Below are positions 1 through 14,554 of a stretch of 64,000 bases of DNA, piece by piece. Every line of letters starts with the position of its first letter. Within the stretch, counting starts at the first letter, position 1. The notes below the pieces were generated by a model. That model was not told where the DNA came from. It worked only from the letters and a program-made list of their open reading frames with translations, and made no database searches. A program made the position numbers and the translations under genes. Source of the DNA: Streptomyces pseudovenezuelae (GTDB lineage Bacteria > Actinomycetota > Actinomycetes > Streptomycetales > Streptomycetaceae); assembly GCF_001513955.1 (NCBI RefSeq), contig NZ_KQ948144.1:1071076-1135075 (forward strand), in the 5' to 3' direction.

Positions 1-1187
1 AGGTCTCCCCGCCCGCCGAGCACATCCAGGGCTCGCAGTGGTGGACGTCGTACCAGCCGGTCAGCTACAAGATCGCGGGACGGCTCGGTGACGCCACCGC
101 CTTCCAGAACATGGTCAACACCTGCCACGCGGCCGGTGTGAAGGTCGTCGTCGACACCGTCGTCAACCACATGTCCGCGGGCAGCGGCACCGGTACCGGC
201 GGCTCGTCGTACACGAAGTACACCTACCCCGGCCTGTACTCCTCGGCCGACATGGACGACTGCACCGCCACGATCTCCGACTACACCAACCGGGCCAACG
301 TCCAGAACTGCGAACTCGTCGGCCTCGCCGACCTGGACACCGGCGAGGAGTACGTCCGCGCCACCATCGCCAAGTACATGAACTCCCTGCTCGGCTACGG
401 CGTCGACGGCTTCCGCATCGACGCGGCCAAGCACATCCCGGCCGGCGACCTCGCCAACATCAAGTCGCGCCTGAGCAACAGCTCCGTCTACTGGAAGCAG
501 GAGGTCATCTACGGCAGCGGAGAGGCCGTCCAGCCCACCGAGTACACGGGCAACGGCGATGTGCAGGAGTTCCGCTACGCCTACGACCTCAAGCGCGTCT
601 TCAACAACGAGAACCTCGCCTATCTGAAGAACTACGGCGAGGGCTGGGGCTACCTGAGCAGCTCGGTCGCGGGCGTCTTCGTCGACAACCACGACACCGA
701 GCGCAACGGGTCCACGCTCAACTACAAGGACGGGGCGGACTACACCCTCGCCAACGTCTTCATGCTCGCCCATCCGTACGGCTCCCCGGACATCAACTCC
801 GGCTACGAGTGGTCCGACACGGACGCCGGGCCACCCAACAGCGGTTCCGTGAGCGCCTGTTGGCAGGACGGCTGGAAGTGCCAGCACGCCTGGCCGGAGA
901 TCCTGCGCATGGTCGCCTTCCGCAACGCCACCCGCGGGGAGTCCCTCTCCAACTGGTGGGACAACGGCGGCGACGCGATCGCCTTCGGGCGCGGCGCCAA
1001 GGGGTACGTCGCCATCAACCACGAGTCGAGCAGCCTGAGTCGCACGTACCAGACCTCGCTGCCCGCCGGGACGTACTGCAACGTGCAGAACAACACGACG
1101 GTGACCGTGAACTCCAGCGGCCAGTTCACCGCCACCCTGGGCGCCAACACGGCGCTCGCGATCTACGCGGGCAAGTCGAGCTGCTGA
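1..1187 (+). CDS. Secreted alpha-amylase (GH13), 5' end missing
   Basis: Hydrolyses alpha-1,4 bonds in starch outside the cell. The reading frame is open from base 3 and the gene begins before the window, so the signal peptide and the first part of the barrel are absent; 394 residues remain. GH13 landmarks are visible: VVDTVVNHM (region I), GFRIDAAKH with the nucleophile Asp, GSGEAV with the acid/base Glu, and FVDNHDTER with the third catalytic Asp. After the barrel comes an all-beta C-terminal domain and the protein stops at GKSSC with no starch-binding module. It lies 245 bp upstream of a pullulanase gene on the same strand, which fits a starch-use cluster. The family call is secure; the symbol is left open because the N-terminus is missing. 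Confidence 0.93.
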   Translation, partial: VSPPAEHIQGSQWWTSYQPVSYKIAGRLGDATAFQNMVNTCHAAGVKVVVDTVVNHMSAGSGTGTGGSSYTKYTYPGLYSSADMDDCTATISDYTNRANVQNCELVGLADLDTGEEYVRATIAKYMNSLLGYGVDGFRIDAAKHIPAGDLANIKSRLSNSSVYWKQEVIYGSGEAVQPTEYTGNGDVQEFRYAYDLKRVFNNENLAYLKNYGEGWGYLSSSVAGVFVDNHDTERNGSTLNYKDGADYTLANVFMLAHPYGSPDINSGYEWSDTDAGPPNSGSVSACWQDGWKCQHAWPEILRMVAFRNATRGESLSNWWDNGGDAIAFGRGAKGYVAINHESSSLSRTYQTSLPAGTYCNVQNNTTVTVNSSGQFTATLGANTALAIYAGKSSC

Positions 1188-1322
1188 GCCGCTCCCGCCC
1201 CCCGGCTACCGCCCCTGTTCCGGCTGTCCGTGCCGGCGCGGGGGCGGTCGTCCGAGTATCTCGGCCGACCGGCCGGACGTCCATGTCGTGCCTCATGCGC
1301 TCGTCACCTGCACCGTCCGGCG

Positions 1323-1383
1323 CTGAAAGTTCTTTCCGGTCGTTTCAGGACTCTTGCTGTAATCCTTACGGCGGCGATACGGT
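1323..1383 (+). promoter_or_regulatory. Predicted pullulanase promoter with short repeats
   Basis: In the 245-bp gap before the pullulanase, CTGAAA (1323-1328) faces TTTCAG (1343-1348), with GAAAG/CTTTC (1325-1336) inside the left half. CTTGCTG (1353-1359) differs by one base from the CTTGCAG repeats described in Streptomyces amylase promoters. TTGCTG (1354-1359) and TACGGT (1378-1383), 18 bp apart, could serve as -35 and -10. A MalR-type LacI repressor site is an inference; no regulator gene is in view. Confidence 0.35.
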
Positions 1384-1432
1384 CACGCGGGGTCGGACCC
1401 GCAGAGCCGTACATCGCAAGGAGTCCACGTCT

Positions 1433-6838
<5,406 letters not shown>

Positions 6839-6854
6839 CCGAACGCATTACCTT

Positions 6855-6889
6855 GGTGGAGCAGACCCCGAACCCCGGTCTGCTCCACC
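6855..6889 (+). terminator. Hairpin terminator after the pullulanase gene
   Basis: A perfect 13-bp stem (6855-6867 with 6877-6889) with a 9-nt loop lies 16 bp after the pullulanase stop. There is no T run, as is usual for Streptomyces terminators. It ends 22 bp before the next gene. Confidence 0.8.
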
Positions 6890-6911
6890 GGTGTTGCCCG
6901 AGGGGTGACAG

Positions 6912-8531
6912 ATGGACGCACAACGCAAGCTGACCGGCACGACCGTGATGGTCGTGGACGACATGGAGGCCAGCCGGTACGCCGTGGGCACCGTGCTGAG
7001 CCGCGCGGGGCACCGGGTCGTCCCGGTCGCCACCGGCGGCGAGGCCCTCGCCGAACTCGACACCCGGCTGCTCAAGGGCACCCTGCCGGACGTGGCGCTG
7101 GTCGACGTGGGGCTGCCCGACATGAGCGGCTTCGACCTGTGCCGGCTCTTCAAGGAACGCCCGCACACGGCCGCGATGCCCGTCGTGCACTTCTCCGCCG
7201 CGGCCGCGCCCCCGGCCGCCTTCTGCCAGGGGCTGGACGCGGGCGTCGAGGCCTATCTGCAGGTGCCCGCCGAGCCCCTGGAGATCGAGGCGGTGGTCCG
7301 GGCCGCGGTACGCAACGCGCAACTGCGGGCCGGTGACCGGGCACTCGTACGGCGGCTCACCCTGCTGTCCGAGACGATCGTCACCATCCAGTCCGCACGC
7401 ACCCTCCAGGAACTGTCCGACGCGGCCGCCGAGGGGGTCTCGCGGCTCACCGGAACCCCGGCCGCGGTCTTCGTCCTCGACCAGGACGACCAGCTCTACC
7501 GCGGGCTGTCCCGCGACCGCATCCCGGTCGCGCTGCCCGACGAGGGCGCCGACCGGGCCGTCAGCCGGCTGCTGCGCCGGCTGACCCAGGGGCAGGCCGG
7601 AGTGCAGCTCACCACCGTGCCGGCGCCGCTGTGGCCCGCCGGGTTCTTCCGGCCCGGTGTCCAGCACGACGCCCGCCTCGCGCTCGTCGTCAGCCAGGAG
7701 GGCCGGGCCCCGGTGTGCCTGGCCGCGCCCGCGCGCGGGATGCGCAGGGTGGGCCTGGAGGGCGAGGCCCTGCTGGCCCAGCTGGCCCAGGCCACCGCGC
7801 TGGCCGCCGAGCCGCTGCTCATGTACAAGGTCGAGCGGCATGTCGCCCTCACCCTCCAGCACAGCTTCCTGCCCCAGCCGCACCGGCTGCCCGACCTGCC
7901 GGGCATCGACGTCGTGGTCCGCTACGTCCCCGCCTCCCGGCAGACCGAGATCGGCGGCGACTTCTACGCCGCGCTGCGCGTGGACGAGGGGGTGCTGACC
8001 GCGGTCGGCGATGTCGTCGGGCACTCGCTGGACGCGGCCACCGTCATGGTCGAACTCCGGCACGCGCTGCGCGCCTACGCGGTCGACGAGAGCGATCCGG
8101 CCGTGCTCGCCGAGCGCCTGGACCGGACCCTGCGGCGCTACCACCCCGACACCACGGCCACCGTCTGCCTGGCCCTGATCGACCCGGAGACCGGGCGCAC
8201 CCGGATCGCCAACGCCGGTCACATCCCGCCGCTGATCGTCCGTGACACCGGCACCGCCGACTACGCCGAGGCGTCCGGCCCGCTGCTCGGGATCGGCCTG
8301 CCCCATCCGCCGGCCACCGAGCTGTTCCTCCAGCCCACCGACCGGCTCCTCATGGTCACCGACGGCCTCATCGAGACCCGGGGCACCGACCTCACGGCCT
8401 CCCTGGAACACCTGCGCGCGGCCTCCTCGGGCGCCCTGCCCGGACTGGACGCGCTGTGCGACACCCTCCTGGACACCTTCGGCCACGACCGGGAGGACGA
8501 CATCGCCATGCTGGCGCTGAGGCTAGGGTGA
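6912..8531 (+). CDS. RsbU-like PP2C phosphatase with receiver and GAF regions
   Basis: A 539-residue signalling protein. Residues 8-135 form a receiver domain with the acidic pair Asp16-Asp17 and phosphoacceptor Asp65 (VDVGLPDMSG). The lysine that normally precedes proline at the end of strand 5 is Gln117 (YLQVP), so phosphorylation-driven switching may be altered. A GAF-like region covers about 150-310. A SpoIIE/RsbU PP2C domain runs from about 330 to the end, with IGGDFYAA, GDVVGHSLDAA and TDGLIE supplying the metal-binding acids. No HATPase kinase domain is present. Homologues dephosphorylate anti-anti-sigma factors; the partner here is unknown. The gene follows a strong terminator and is read separately from pulA. 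A possible ribosome-binding site is GAGGGG just before the ATG. Confidence 0.88.
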   Translation: MDAQRKLTGTTVMVVDDMEASRYAVGTVLSRAGHRVVPVATGGEALAELDTRLLKGTLPDVALVDVGLPDMSGFDLCRLFKERPHTAAMPVVHFSAAAAPPAAFCQGLDAGVEAYLQVPAEPLEIEAVVRAAVRNAQLRAGDRALVRRLTLLSETIVTIQSARTLQELSDAAAEGVSRLTGTPAAVFVLDQDDQLYRGLSRDRIPVALPDEGADRAVSRLLRRLTQGQAGVQLTTVPAPLWPAGFFRPGVQHDARLALVVSQEGRAPVCLAAPARGMRRVGLEGEALLAQLAQATALAAEPLLMYKVERHVALTLQHSFLPQPHRLPDLPGIDVVVRYVPASRQTEIGGDFYAALRVDEGVLTAVGDVVGHSLDAATVMVELRHALRAYAVDESDPAVLAERLDRTLRRYHPDTTATVCLALIDPETGRTRIANAGHIPPLIVRDTGTADYAEASGPLLGIGLPHPPATELFLQPTDRLLMVTDGLIETRGTDLTASLEHLRAASSGALPGLDALCDTLLDTFGHDREDDIAMLALRLG

Positions 8532-8559
8532 CGTGTGTCGCCCTAGAACAGGAGTGCCC

Positions 8560-8913
8560 ATGCCGCAGATCACCGTCGAACACTCCCCGCATCTCGACCA
8601 TGTCCACTGGGAGGAGTTCGCCCTGGCGCTCCACCCGGTCGTCGTCGAGACGGCGGCCGCCAAGCTCGAGGCGTGCAAGACCCGGGTCCTGCGCACTGAG
8701 GACGAGGCGGTCGGCGGTGAGACCAGGAACCACGCGATCGTGCACGTCACGCTCGCCCTGCTCGCCGGACGGTCCGAGGAGACCAAGGCGAAGCTCACCG
8801 AGGCCGTCGTGGAACTCCTGCGCAAGCACGTCGGACCCGAGGACGGCCTCACCGTGCACCTCTCCGCCGAGGTACGCGACCTGGACGCCTCCTACACAAA
8901 GGCCGTGCTCTAG
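8560..8913 (+). CDS. 5-carboxymethyl-2-hydroxymuconate isomerase family tautomerase
   Basis: A 117-residue tautomerase-superfamily protein. After Met removal the chain begins with Pro (MPQITVEHS), the catalytic base in this superfamily, and the length matches HpaF/HpcD isomerases of homoprotocatechuate degradation. ATG 8560 is chosen over an upstream in-frame ATG because AGGAG (8550-8554) sits 5 bp before it and because Pro must follow the initiator Met. No other homoprotocatechuate genes are in the window, so the natural substrate is uncertain. The gene starts 28 bp after the phosphatase gene and may be co-transcribed. Its stop overlaps the convergent TetR gene by 4 bp. Confidence 0.82.
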   Translation: MPQITVEHSPHLDHVHWEEFALALHPVVVETAAAKLEACKTRVLRTEDEAVGGETRNHAIVHVTLALLAGRSEETKAKLTEAVVELLRKHVGPEDGLTVHLSAEVRDLDASYTKAVL

Positions 8914-9599
8914 GACGCCAGTGCGATCAGCCGGGTGGCGAGGTCGGTGAACGGGCCGTCGTGCGGCTCGTCCTTCAGCATGTGCCGCAGCAGCGCGGTC
9001 ATCTCCTCGTCGTAGGCCGCGCTCACCGCGGCCAGTGCGGCGAAGTCGTGCACGAGCTGGATCTCCAGCTCGGCACGCGGGACACGGCGGCCGTCCAGCC
9101 AGATCAGGGCCGTCGACTCGACGAGCGAGATCCAGGAGCGGATGAGCAGTTCCAGTCGTGCGGGCGGGTCCGTCACCCGCAGATGCGACAGGATCTGCTC
9201 GTAGGCGACCTGTCGTACGGAGTCGATGAGCGCGTTCGTCGCCGAGGAGCCTACGGCGGGCCCGCCGCGCATCAACGCCGAGAAGCCCGGCCCGTGTTCG
9301 TCCACGAAGTCGAAGAACCGGCGCATCACCCGCAGCAGCCGGCCGCCCAGCGAACCCTGCTGCGGCTCCTCGAAGCGGCTCGCGAGATCCTCCGCCGCCC
9401 GCTTCAACGCGGCCTCGTACAGGCTGAGTTTGCCGGGGAAGTAGTGGTAGACGAGCGGTCGTGAGATACCGGCCGCCGCGGCTATCTCGTCGATGGAGAC
9501 CTCGTCGGGCGAGCGGCGGGCGAACAGTTCGAGGGCGACGCCGATCAACTGCTGACGCCGTTCCTCGACTCCCATTCTTCGACGGACCCCGGTTGTCAT
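8910..9599 (-). CDS. TetR family transcriptional regulator
   Basis: A 229-residue repressor-type protein. The N-terminal helix-turn-helix lies at about residues 13-60 (IDEIAAAAGISRPLVYHYF), a clear TetR signature; the remaining two thirds is the helical ligand and dimerisation domain. It runs convergent to the tautomerase gene and the two stops share the four bases CTAG, leaving no room for a terminator between them. Its target and ligand cannot be read from sequence. The second Met (MGVEERRQQ, residue 9) is an alternative start. Confidence 0.9.
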   Translation of the reverse strand: MTTGVRRRMGVEERRQQLIGVALELFARRSPDEVSIDEIAAAAGISRPLVYHYFPGKLSLYEAALKRAAEDLASRFEEPQQGSLGGRLLRVMRRFFDFVDEHGPGFSALMRGGPAVGSSATNALIDSVRQVAYEQILSHLRVTDPPARLELLIRSWISLVESTALIWLDGRRVPRAELEIQLVHDFAALAAVSAAYDEEMTALLRHMLKDEPHDGPFTDLATRLIALAS

Positions 9600-9677
9600 A
9601 CGAACACCTTACCGATCGAATCCGGCCCGGAACGGTCCGGTCCGGACGGCGGTGTTCCTCGGTCGGGCACCGGCCCG

Positions 9678-11603
9678 CTACCGGAGCCCGCTGACCGCCC
9701 GCCCGTCCTCCAGGGTCCCCTTCAGTTCGGCCTGGGCTCCCTGCCGCGTCTTCACGGCCAGCAGATCGCCCTGCGCGGAACCCGTCACCCCGCCGGTCGC
9801 GCTGATCGACGAGGTCCCGCGGCTCCCCGCCGCCAGCAGGTACCAGGAACCGGTCCCGGACTTCCACAGCACCCCGGCCAGCACCTGCGGATCCTTCGCC
9901 CCGCAGGCCGGCACGTTCTCGGCCTTCGCCGCGACCGCCCCGTACGCCGAGCCGGGCGTGTGGAACTGGGCCAGCACCCGCTCGCCGCCGCCCTGCCAGG
10001 TCTCGGCACGGGTGCACACCCAGTCGGCCGTGCCGCTCGTGTCGGGCAGCGGCTGCGAGGCGTACACCCAGGTGTTCACACTGCGCACGCCCGAGGAGCG
10101 CATCGTCCCGAGCGAGCAGGCGTACGGCGCCCAGGCGCGCAATGCCCCCGGCCCGGACGCGTCCTTCGCCGACCCGGGGCGGCCGGTGGTGAGCCGGGCC
10201 GGCACCAGCTCGCCGAGGTCGGTCAGCAGCCGGGTGCCGGCGGCGTCCGTCAGCTGGAGCACGTTCCAGGAGGTGCAGGCGCCGGTCTGGGCCGGGCCGG
10301 CCATCGGCGCGGTGGTGCCGTCCGTCAGCGTGAGATCCATGGCGCCGGCGCCCGGCTTCAGCAGGTCCCGCTCGGCGGCCTTCGTCACCCAAGGGGCCGT
10401 CAGATAGCGGATGTTGCCGTCGGAGCGGCCCAGCACGACCGCGCCCGCCCCGGCCCGGTCCGCGCCGTCGACCCGGGCGAAGTCGAGGGCGGCGCCCTCG
10501 GTGCCGTCCCGCGGCTCGGCGTAGCGGACGACGCGCAGACCGTCGTAGAGGAGCACCACGCGCGCGTTGTCGACGGTCCCGGCGTACAGGAGCTGCGGCG
10601 GGCCGGAGGGGCCGCCCGACGGGGTGCCGGGGGTCGCGGAGACCTGGACGCGCTCGCCGGGGCGAGCCCAGACGGCGAGCGCGCGGCGCAGCAGGGCGGT
10701 GTCGCCGGTGAGGTCGCCGCGCGCGGGCCACACGGAGAAGTCGGTGCGCGCCGAGGACTCCCACGCGGCGGCCGGGACCTTGAGCAGCAGGGCCGGGTTC
10801 AGGGCGGCCTGGGCCGCGGGGTTCTGCGCGTAGGGCGGCGCGGCGGCGCCGTCGGGACCCCAGCCGTCGCCGGGCAGACCGAGCAGCGCCCCGCACACGG
10901 CGACTGCCGCCGCGGCGGCGAGCGCGGCCTTCATGTGCTGCCTGCGCCGCATCAGGTCGGTCGGGCGGGCCTGGAGCGAACAGGGGTCGAACTCGGCGGA
11001 GCCGAGGAGGGCGTACCCGTCCTCGGTACCGGCGGCCTCGTCGAGCGCCGCGTCCACGTCGGTCACGCCCGCCGCCGCCAGCAGCTCCCGTACGTCACCG
11101 TCGGGGAGCTTCTCCAGGCCGCGCAGGACACAGGCGGCGCGGGCCGGGCCGGACAGCGCCGACAGCCGCTGGTCCAGGGCGAGTTCGTCGGCGCCGCCGG
11201 AGCGCGGGAAGAGCCTGAGGCCCCACACCTGGGGGAGCAGCGGCGGGAGCTGGGAACGCCGGGGCCGCGCCCGGCGCCTGAGCGGCAGGCCGGCCTCCAG
11301 TGCCGTACGCACCACCTGGAGGCGGACGAAGGCGTAGCCGGGGTCGCCCTCGCGGCCCGCCGACTGGGCCGGGATCACGGGCGTCGCCGTCCGGCCCCGC
11401 GGCAGGGCACGCTGGGTGAGGGCGTGCGCGGTCAGGACCCGCCGGCCCCGGCCGAGACCCGGCGGCAGCACCAGATAGGCGATCCTGACCAGCCGGGGGT
11501 AGTGCTCGACGAGCGCGGCCTCGGCCTGCTCGACATCGACTACGGGGTCCGCGGCGGAGCCGGCGGCGGGTGCGGGGCGCGGGGCGACATCCTGTGACTG
11601 CAC
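9678..11603 (-). CDS. Single-pass membrane protein with sigma-like N-terminus
   Basis: A 641-residue protein of unknown function. The first 215 residues have the layout of an ECF sigma factor: a region-2-like segment (YPRLVRIAYLVLPP) and a region-4-like segment (RAACVLRGLEKLPDGDV followed by a helix pair), but the conserved -10 and -35 recognition residues are not obvious. A positively charged stretch RRRQ then leads into one membrane segment at about 226-246 (AALAAAAAVAVCGALLG). The remaining 390 residues would lie outside the cell and contain several cysteines that may form disulfides. It could be a sensor in which a former sigma domain has a new cytoplasmic role. I do not recognise a named family with certainty. 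The gene is followed by the TetR gene on the same strand after 78 bp. Confidence 0.75.
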   Translation of the reverse strand: MQSQDVAPRPAPAAGSAADPVVDVEQAEAALVEHYPRLVRIAYLVLPPGLGRGRRVLTAHALTQRALPRGRTATPVIPAQSAGREGDPGYAFVRLQVVRTALEAGLPLRRRARPRRSQLPPLLPQVWGLRLFPRSGGADELALDQRLSALSGPARAACVLRGLEKLPDGDVRELLAAAGVTDVDAALDEAAGTEDGYALLGSAEFDPCSLQARPTDLMRRRQHMKAALAAAAAVAVCGALLGLPGDGWGPDGAAAPPYAQNPAAQAALNPALLLKVPAAAWESSARTDFSVWPARGDLTGDTALLRRALAVWARPGERVQVSATPGTPSGGPSGPPQLLYAGTVDNARVVLLYDGLRVVRYAEPRDGTEGAALDFARVDGADRAGAGAVVLGRSDGNIRYLTAPWVTKAAERDLLKPGAGAMDLTLTDGTTAPMAGPAQTGACTSWNVLQLTDAAGTRLLTDLGELVPARLTTGRPGSAKDASGPGALRAWAPYACSLGTMRSSGVRSVNTWVYASQPLPDTSGTADWVCTRAETWQGGGERVLAQFHTPGSAYGAVAAKAENVPACGAKDPQVLAGVLWKSGTGSWYLLAAGSRGTSSISATGGVTGSAQGDLLAVKTRQGAQAELKGTLEDGRAVSGLR

Positions 11604-11652
11604 GTTCAGCAGAACGAGCGAATCGGTGGTTGGTCACCGCCGCCCGGACGAA

Positions 11653-12162
11653 TCAGCCCTCCGGATCGACCAGGGCGCGCGCGTAGTTGGCCATCGACCG
11701 CTGGTAGCGCGGCAGATGGGGGGCGAGTGCGCCCAGGACCAGCGAGAGGCCCTCGCGGTCGCGGCCGAGGCCGGACAGGCACAGCGCGAGCGTGGCGCGT
11801 ACCGCGTCGTCCAACTCGTCGGACGGGGCGTCCAGTTCGGGGGTGAGCAGCTTGACGCCCTCCTCCGCCCGCCCGGTGTTCCGGAGCGAACTGGACAGCT
11901 GGATCTTGGCCCGTCGCCCCTTGTAGCCGCTCTCCTCGCTGAGCCCCCTGGCGAGCGCCTCCCGGTACAGCGGGACCGCTTTGTCCGAGTGCCCCGTCGA
12001 GTCCCAGGCGCAGGCCTGCTCGAAGGGGCCGAGCGGACTGCCGTCCGGCAGTTCGGCCACGAGCGCGTCGATCACGGCCCGGAACTCGGCCGCCCGTTCC
12101 TGCGGATAGTCGTCCAAAGTCGCCCAGGCGGAGACCACGCGCTTTTCCCAGTCCTCGTTCAC
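11653..12162 (-). CDS. Tetratricopeptide-repeat-like protein
   Basis: A 169-residue soluble helical protein that resembles the TPR family common in Streptomyces. Features are a run of short helices with the pattern CAWDSTGHSDKAVPLYREAL and RAKIQLSSSLRNTGRAEEG, where Gly-Arg or Gly-His turns alternate with small residues. The open frame extends much farther upstream, but the sequence becomes low in helical content there; GTG 12162 has GAAAG 7 bp upstream and is the start I favour (a second GTG lies 6 bp earlier). It is probably a protein-interaction scaffold. It lies 49 bp ahead of the membrane protein gene on the same strand and may share its transcript. Confidence 0.75.
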   Translation of the reverse strand: MNEDWEKRVVSAWATLDDYPQERAAEFRAVIDALVAELPDGSPLGPFEQACAWDSTGHSDKAVPLYREALARGLSEESGYKGRRAKIQLSSSLRNTGRAEEGVKLLTPELDAPSDELDDAVRATLALCLSGLGRDREGLSLVLGALAPHLPRYQRSMANYARALVDPEG

Positions 12163-12291
12163 CGGCACACTTTCGCACAGCCGTACCCGTGGTGACACCA
12201 GGATTTGAGCGTCCCGCGCCCCGCAGCCGTATGGGGGGAGACGGACCCCCGCCGGGGCCCGTCCGACGTGACCCCGTGACCGGAGGAACAG

Positions 12292-12726
12292 ATGAGGTTG
12301 ACCCGACCGATGCTCGCGCTGACCGGCGCGGCCGCGGTGCTGGCGCTGGCGGGCTGCGGATCCGGCGGTGACGCGAAGGCCGCCGCGGTGCCGCAGGCGG
12401 CCACCGGCAGCCTGGAGCACCTGGCCGCCGAGGTGAAGTGCACGCCCGACATCCAGATCGACGCCGACGAACTGCGCCAGGCCGTGTGCAAGAAGGCCAA
12501 GGACGCCGACGGCAAGTTCATCCTCGCCACCTTCGCCACCGACCGCGGCCAGCGCGAGTGGATCAACGGGGCCAAGGACTACGGCGGCCACTTCCTGGTC
12601 GGCCGCAAGTGGGTCGCCGTCGGTGACACCACCCGGACCGTGACGGTGCTGCGCAAGACGCTCGGCGGGGACATCGAGGAGGGCACGGACCACTCGAAGA
12701 TGGGTGCCACGCATTCGTCCCACTGA
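12292..12726 (+). CDS. Small secreted lipoprotein
   Basis: A 144-residue protein with a lipoprotein signal: positive residues, a hydrophobic stretch and the lipobox LALAGC with the lipidated Cys22. The mature part is soluble and has two further cysteines (VKCTPD and AVCKKAK) that may pair. Conserved aromatic and Gly residues occur around INGAKDYGGHFLVGRKW. GGAGG just upstream of ATG supports the start. No function is recognised. It is divergent from the TPR-like gene and ends at a strong shared terminator. Confidence 0.82.
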   Translation: MRLTRPMLALTGAAAVLALAGCGSGGDAKAAAVPQAATGSLEHLAAEVKCTPDIQIDADELRQAVCKKAKDADGKFILATFATDRGQREWINGAKDYGGHFLVGRKWVAVGDTTRTVTVLRKTLGGDIEEGTDHSKMGATHSSH

Positions 12727-12740
12727 GGACGCGGACACGC

Positions 12741-12777
12741 GAAAGCCGGCGGTGAGAGATTCTCACCGCCGGCTTTC
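12741..12777. terminator. Bidirectional hairpin terminator
   Basis: A perfect 17-bp stem (12741-12757 with 12761-12777) closes a 3-nt loop between two convergent genes. The arms begin GAAAGCCGG and end in TTTC, so a short T-rich tail exists in both directions. Confidence 0.85.
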
Positions 12778-12785
12778 TCAGTGCG

Positions 12786-14372
12786 TCACTGGCAGTTCTT
12801 GCCGGTGTTGATGCAGTTGACCATCTTGTTCATCGTGTTCTGCGAGAAGAAGTTGATGAAGTCGTTGTGGTCGGTGATCGGCTTGTGCAGGTTCTCCGGG
12901 AAGGTGTCCACCGCGTAGGGGTTGACGACCGTGCCGTTCTGCAGCTTCGGGGCCGGGACGTTGTAGACGAGCCGGACCTGGAGCTGCGGGATCGCCTTGA
13001 AGCCGTTGGCGCAGGTGCCGTCGGCCTGGACGAAGGACACGTGGGTGCGGTGGTTGGCGCTGTCGATGTTCTGACCGTCCCAGCAGCTCTGGAAGTCGGT
13101 CGTGCGCACCACCTGGCTGCCCTGCGGGCAGATCGGGTACTTGTCGTGCAGCTGCACCTTGTTCTCGAAGCCGGTGCAGGACCAGTTCACGTTGGCGTTG
13201 GCGTTGCCGTTGACGAAGGCCTTGGCATCACCGGTGATGATGCGCAGGGCGGTCGGCATCGCGACGACGTTGCCCTTCTTGTTGCCGACGAACTTGATCT
13301 GCGCCTGGGAGGCCTGCAGGATCTTGCCGACGTTGCCTTCCTTGCCACCGCCGTCGTTGTTCTGGTCGAAGTCCTGCGTGCCGTTCTGCAGACGCAGCAC
13401 CGGCCAGAAGTACGAGGACTTGTCGCCCTGGTTCTGGCAGGTGGTCGAGGCCCCCGCCAGCTCCTGGTCGCTCGCGAAAGCGTCGTTGTTCTGGTTGCCG
13501 ACGTAGTCGTGCAGGTGGTGGGCACCGTTGGCGACACCGGGAGCCACGATCACGTTGTCCGTGTTGTGGTTCTTGTTCGCGTTGGTGCCGCACTTGGTGG
13601 TGAAGGTGCCACGCGAGCCCGAGTTGCCGTTGGCCGGCAGACCGTTCTGGCCCACACCGAGCTGGGCGTTGCCCTGGACCTTGGTGATGTCCACGAAGTC
13701 GGCCGCGACCGGGCCGTTGCCGCCCTGTCCGCCGTTGCCCTGCTGCTGGCCACCGTTCTGCTGGCCACCGTTCTGCTGACCGCCGTTCTGCTGGCCGCCG
13801 TTGTTCTGCTGACCACCGTTCTGCTGCTGGCCGCCGTTCTGCTGTTGGCCGCCGTTCTGCTGCTGACCGCCGTTGTTCTGGCCGGCGTTCGTCTGCGCGT
13901 TCTGCGTGGTGCAGGCCGCCAACTGGCTGAGCGAGGTGTTGAACTGACCCCCGACCCGCTGGATGTCGATGCGGATCCGGTCGATCGTGGCCGCCCGCTT
14001 CTCCTTCAGGGGACCGACGATGGCGTTCTGGACGAAGCCCGAGTCACCCGCCTGGGCCTGCCGCGTCGAGGCGAGCCTGGCGTAGGCCTCGGTGATCTGC
14101 TTGTCCAGGTTGGCCAGCTCCGTGGCCACCCCCTGACGCGCGTTCTGAGGCACGTTCGTCAGCTTCTGACCGACGTCGGGGCACGAGATGGTCGCCACCT
14201 GCGCGGCGGCGGCCTTGGTCTGGTTCTGGGACCAGCCGTTGTTGTTGGACTCGTGCGCCGAAGCGTAGAAGTTCGCCCAGATCAGCCCGCCCCCACCGAG
14301 CGCTAGGGCCGCCGACGCGGCTATGGCCTTCGTGGCCATCGACGAGCGGCGTTTACGTGTATTGCGTCCCAT
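12786..14372 (-). CDS. Secreted DUF1996 protein with Q/G/N-rich linker
   Basis: A 528-residue exported protein. The N-terminus ([10 protein letters not shown] then a hydrophobic helix at about 15-35) is a signal peptide or anchor. Residues about 50-150 form a helical segment with two cysteines. About 160-210 is a low-complexity linker built of NGGQQ-type units. From about 225 to the end is a DUF1996 domain, with [11 protein letters not shown] and cysteines characteristic of the family. DUF1996 is found in fungi and actinomycetes; its activity is not established. ATG 14372 is chosen because GAGGAG lies just upstream; the open frame extends 28 codons farther. The gene lies downstream of a two-component pair on the same strand with a 182-bp gap that should hold its own promoter. 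Confidence 0.85.
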   Translation of the reverse strand: MGRNTRKRRSSMATKAIAASAALALGGGGLIWANFYASAHESNNNGWSQNQTKAAAAQVATISCPDVGQKLTNVPQNARQGVATELANLDKQITEAYARLASTRQAQAGDSGFVQNAIVGPLKEKRAATIDRIRIDIQRVGGQFNTSLSQLAACTTQNAQTNAGQNNGGQQQNGGQQQNGGQQQNGGQQNNGGQQNGGQQNGGQQNGGQQQGNGGQGGNGPVAADFVDITKVQGNAQLGVGQNGLPANGNSGSRGTFTTKCGTNANKNHNTDNVIVAPGVANGAHHLHDYVGNQNNDAFASDQELAGASTTCQNQGDKSSYFWPVLRLQNGTQDFDQNNDGGGKEGNVGKILQASQAQIKFVGNKKGNVVAMPTALRIITGDAKAFVNGNANANVNWSCTGFENKVQLHDKYPICPQGSQVVRTTDFQSCWDGQNIDSANHRTHVSFVQADGTCANGFKAIPQLQVRLVYNVPAPKLQNGTVVNPYAVDTFPENLHKPITDHNDFINFFSQNTMNKMVNCINTGKNCQ

Positions 14373-14554
14373 GGAACTCCTCTGACTTCCTTTTCCGGGC
14401 CATCGAGGCGCCCGACAGGAGTGAAGCGGCGCCATCCCATACGCATGGCGTCCCAAGGGTGTTCAGCCGTCCCACAAACAAATCAGAGGTTTGCCGGGAA
14501 CCGGGACGACAACAGCCGCCTGAACAGCAGGAGTTACAGAGAATGAGGATCTGC

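Noticed and set aside
809..1432. Extension of the pullulanase frame upstream into the amylase gene
   Set aside because: The signal peptide and ribosome-binding site place the start at 1433, and the upstream part overlaps the amylase gene with no similarity.
14373..14554. Possible riboswitch before the DUF1996 gene
   Set aside because: I compared it with c-di-AMP (ydaO-type) features and found no convincing conserved core; the gap is better treated as a plain promoter region.
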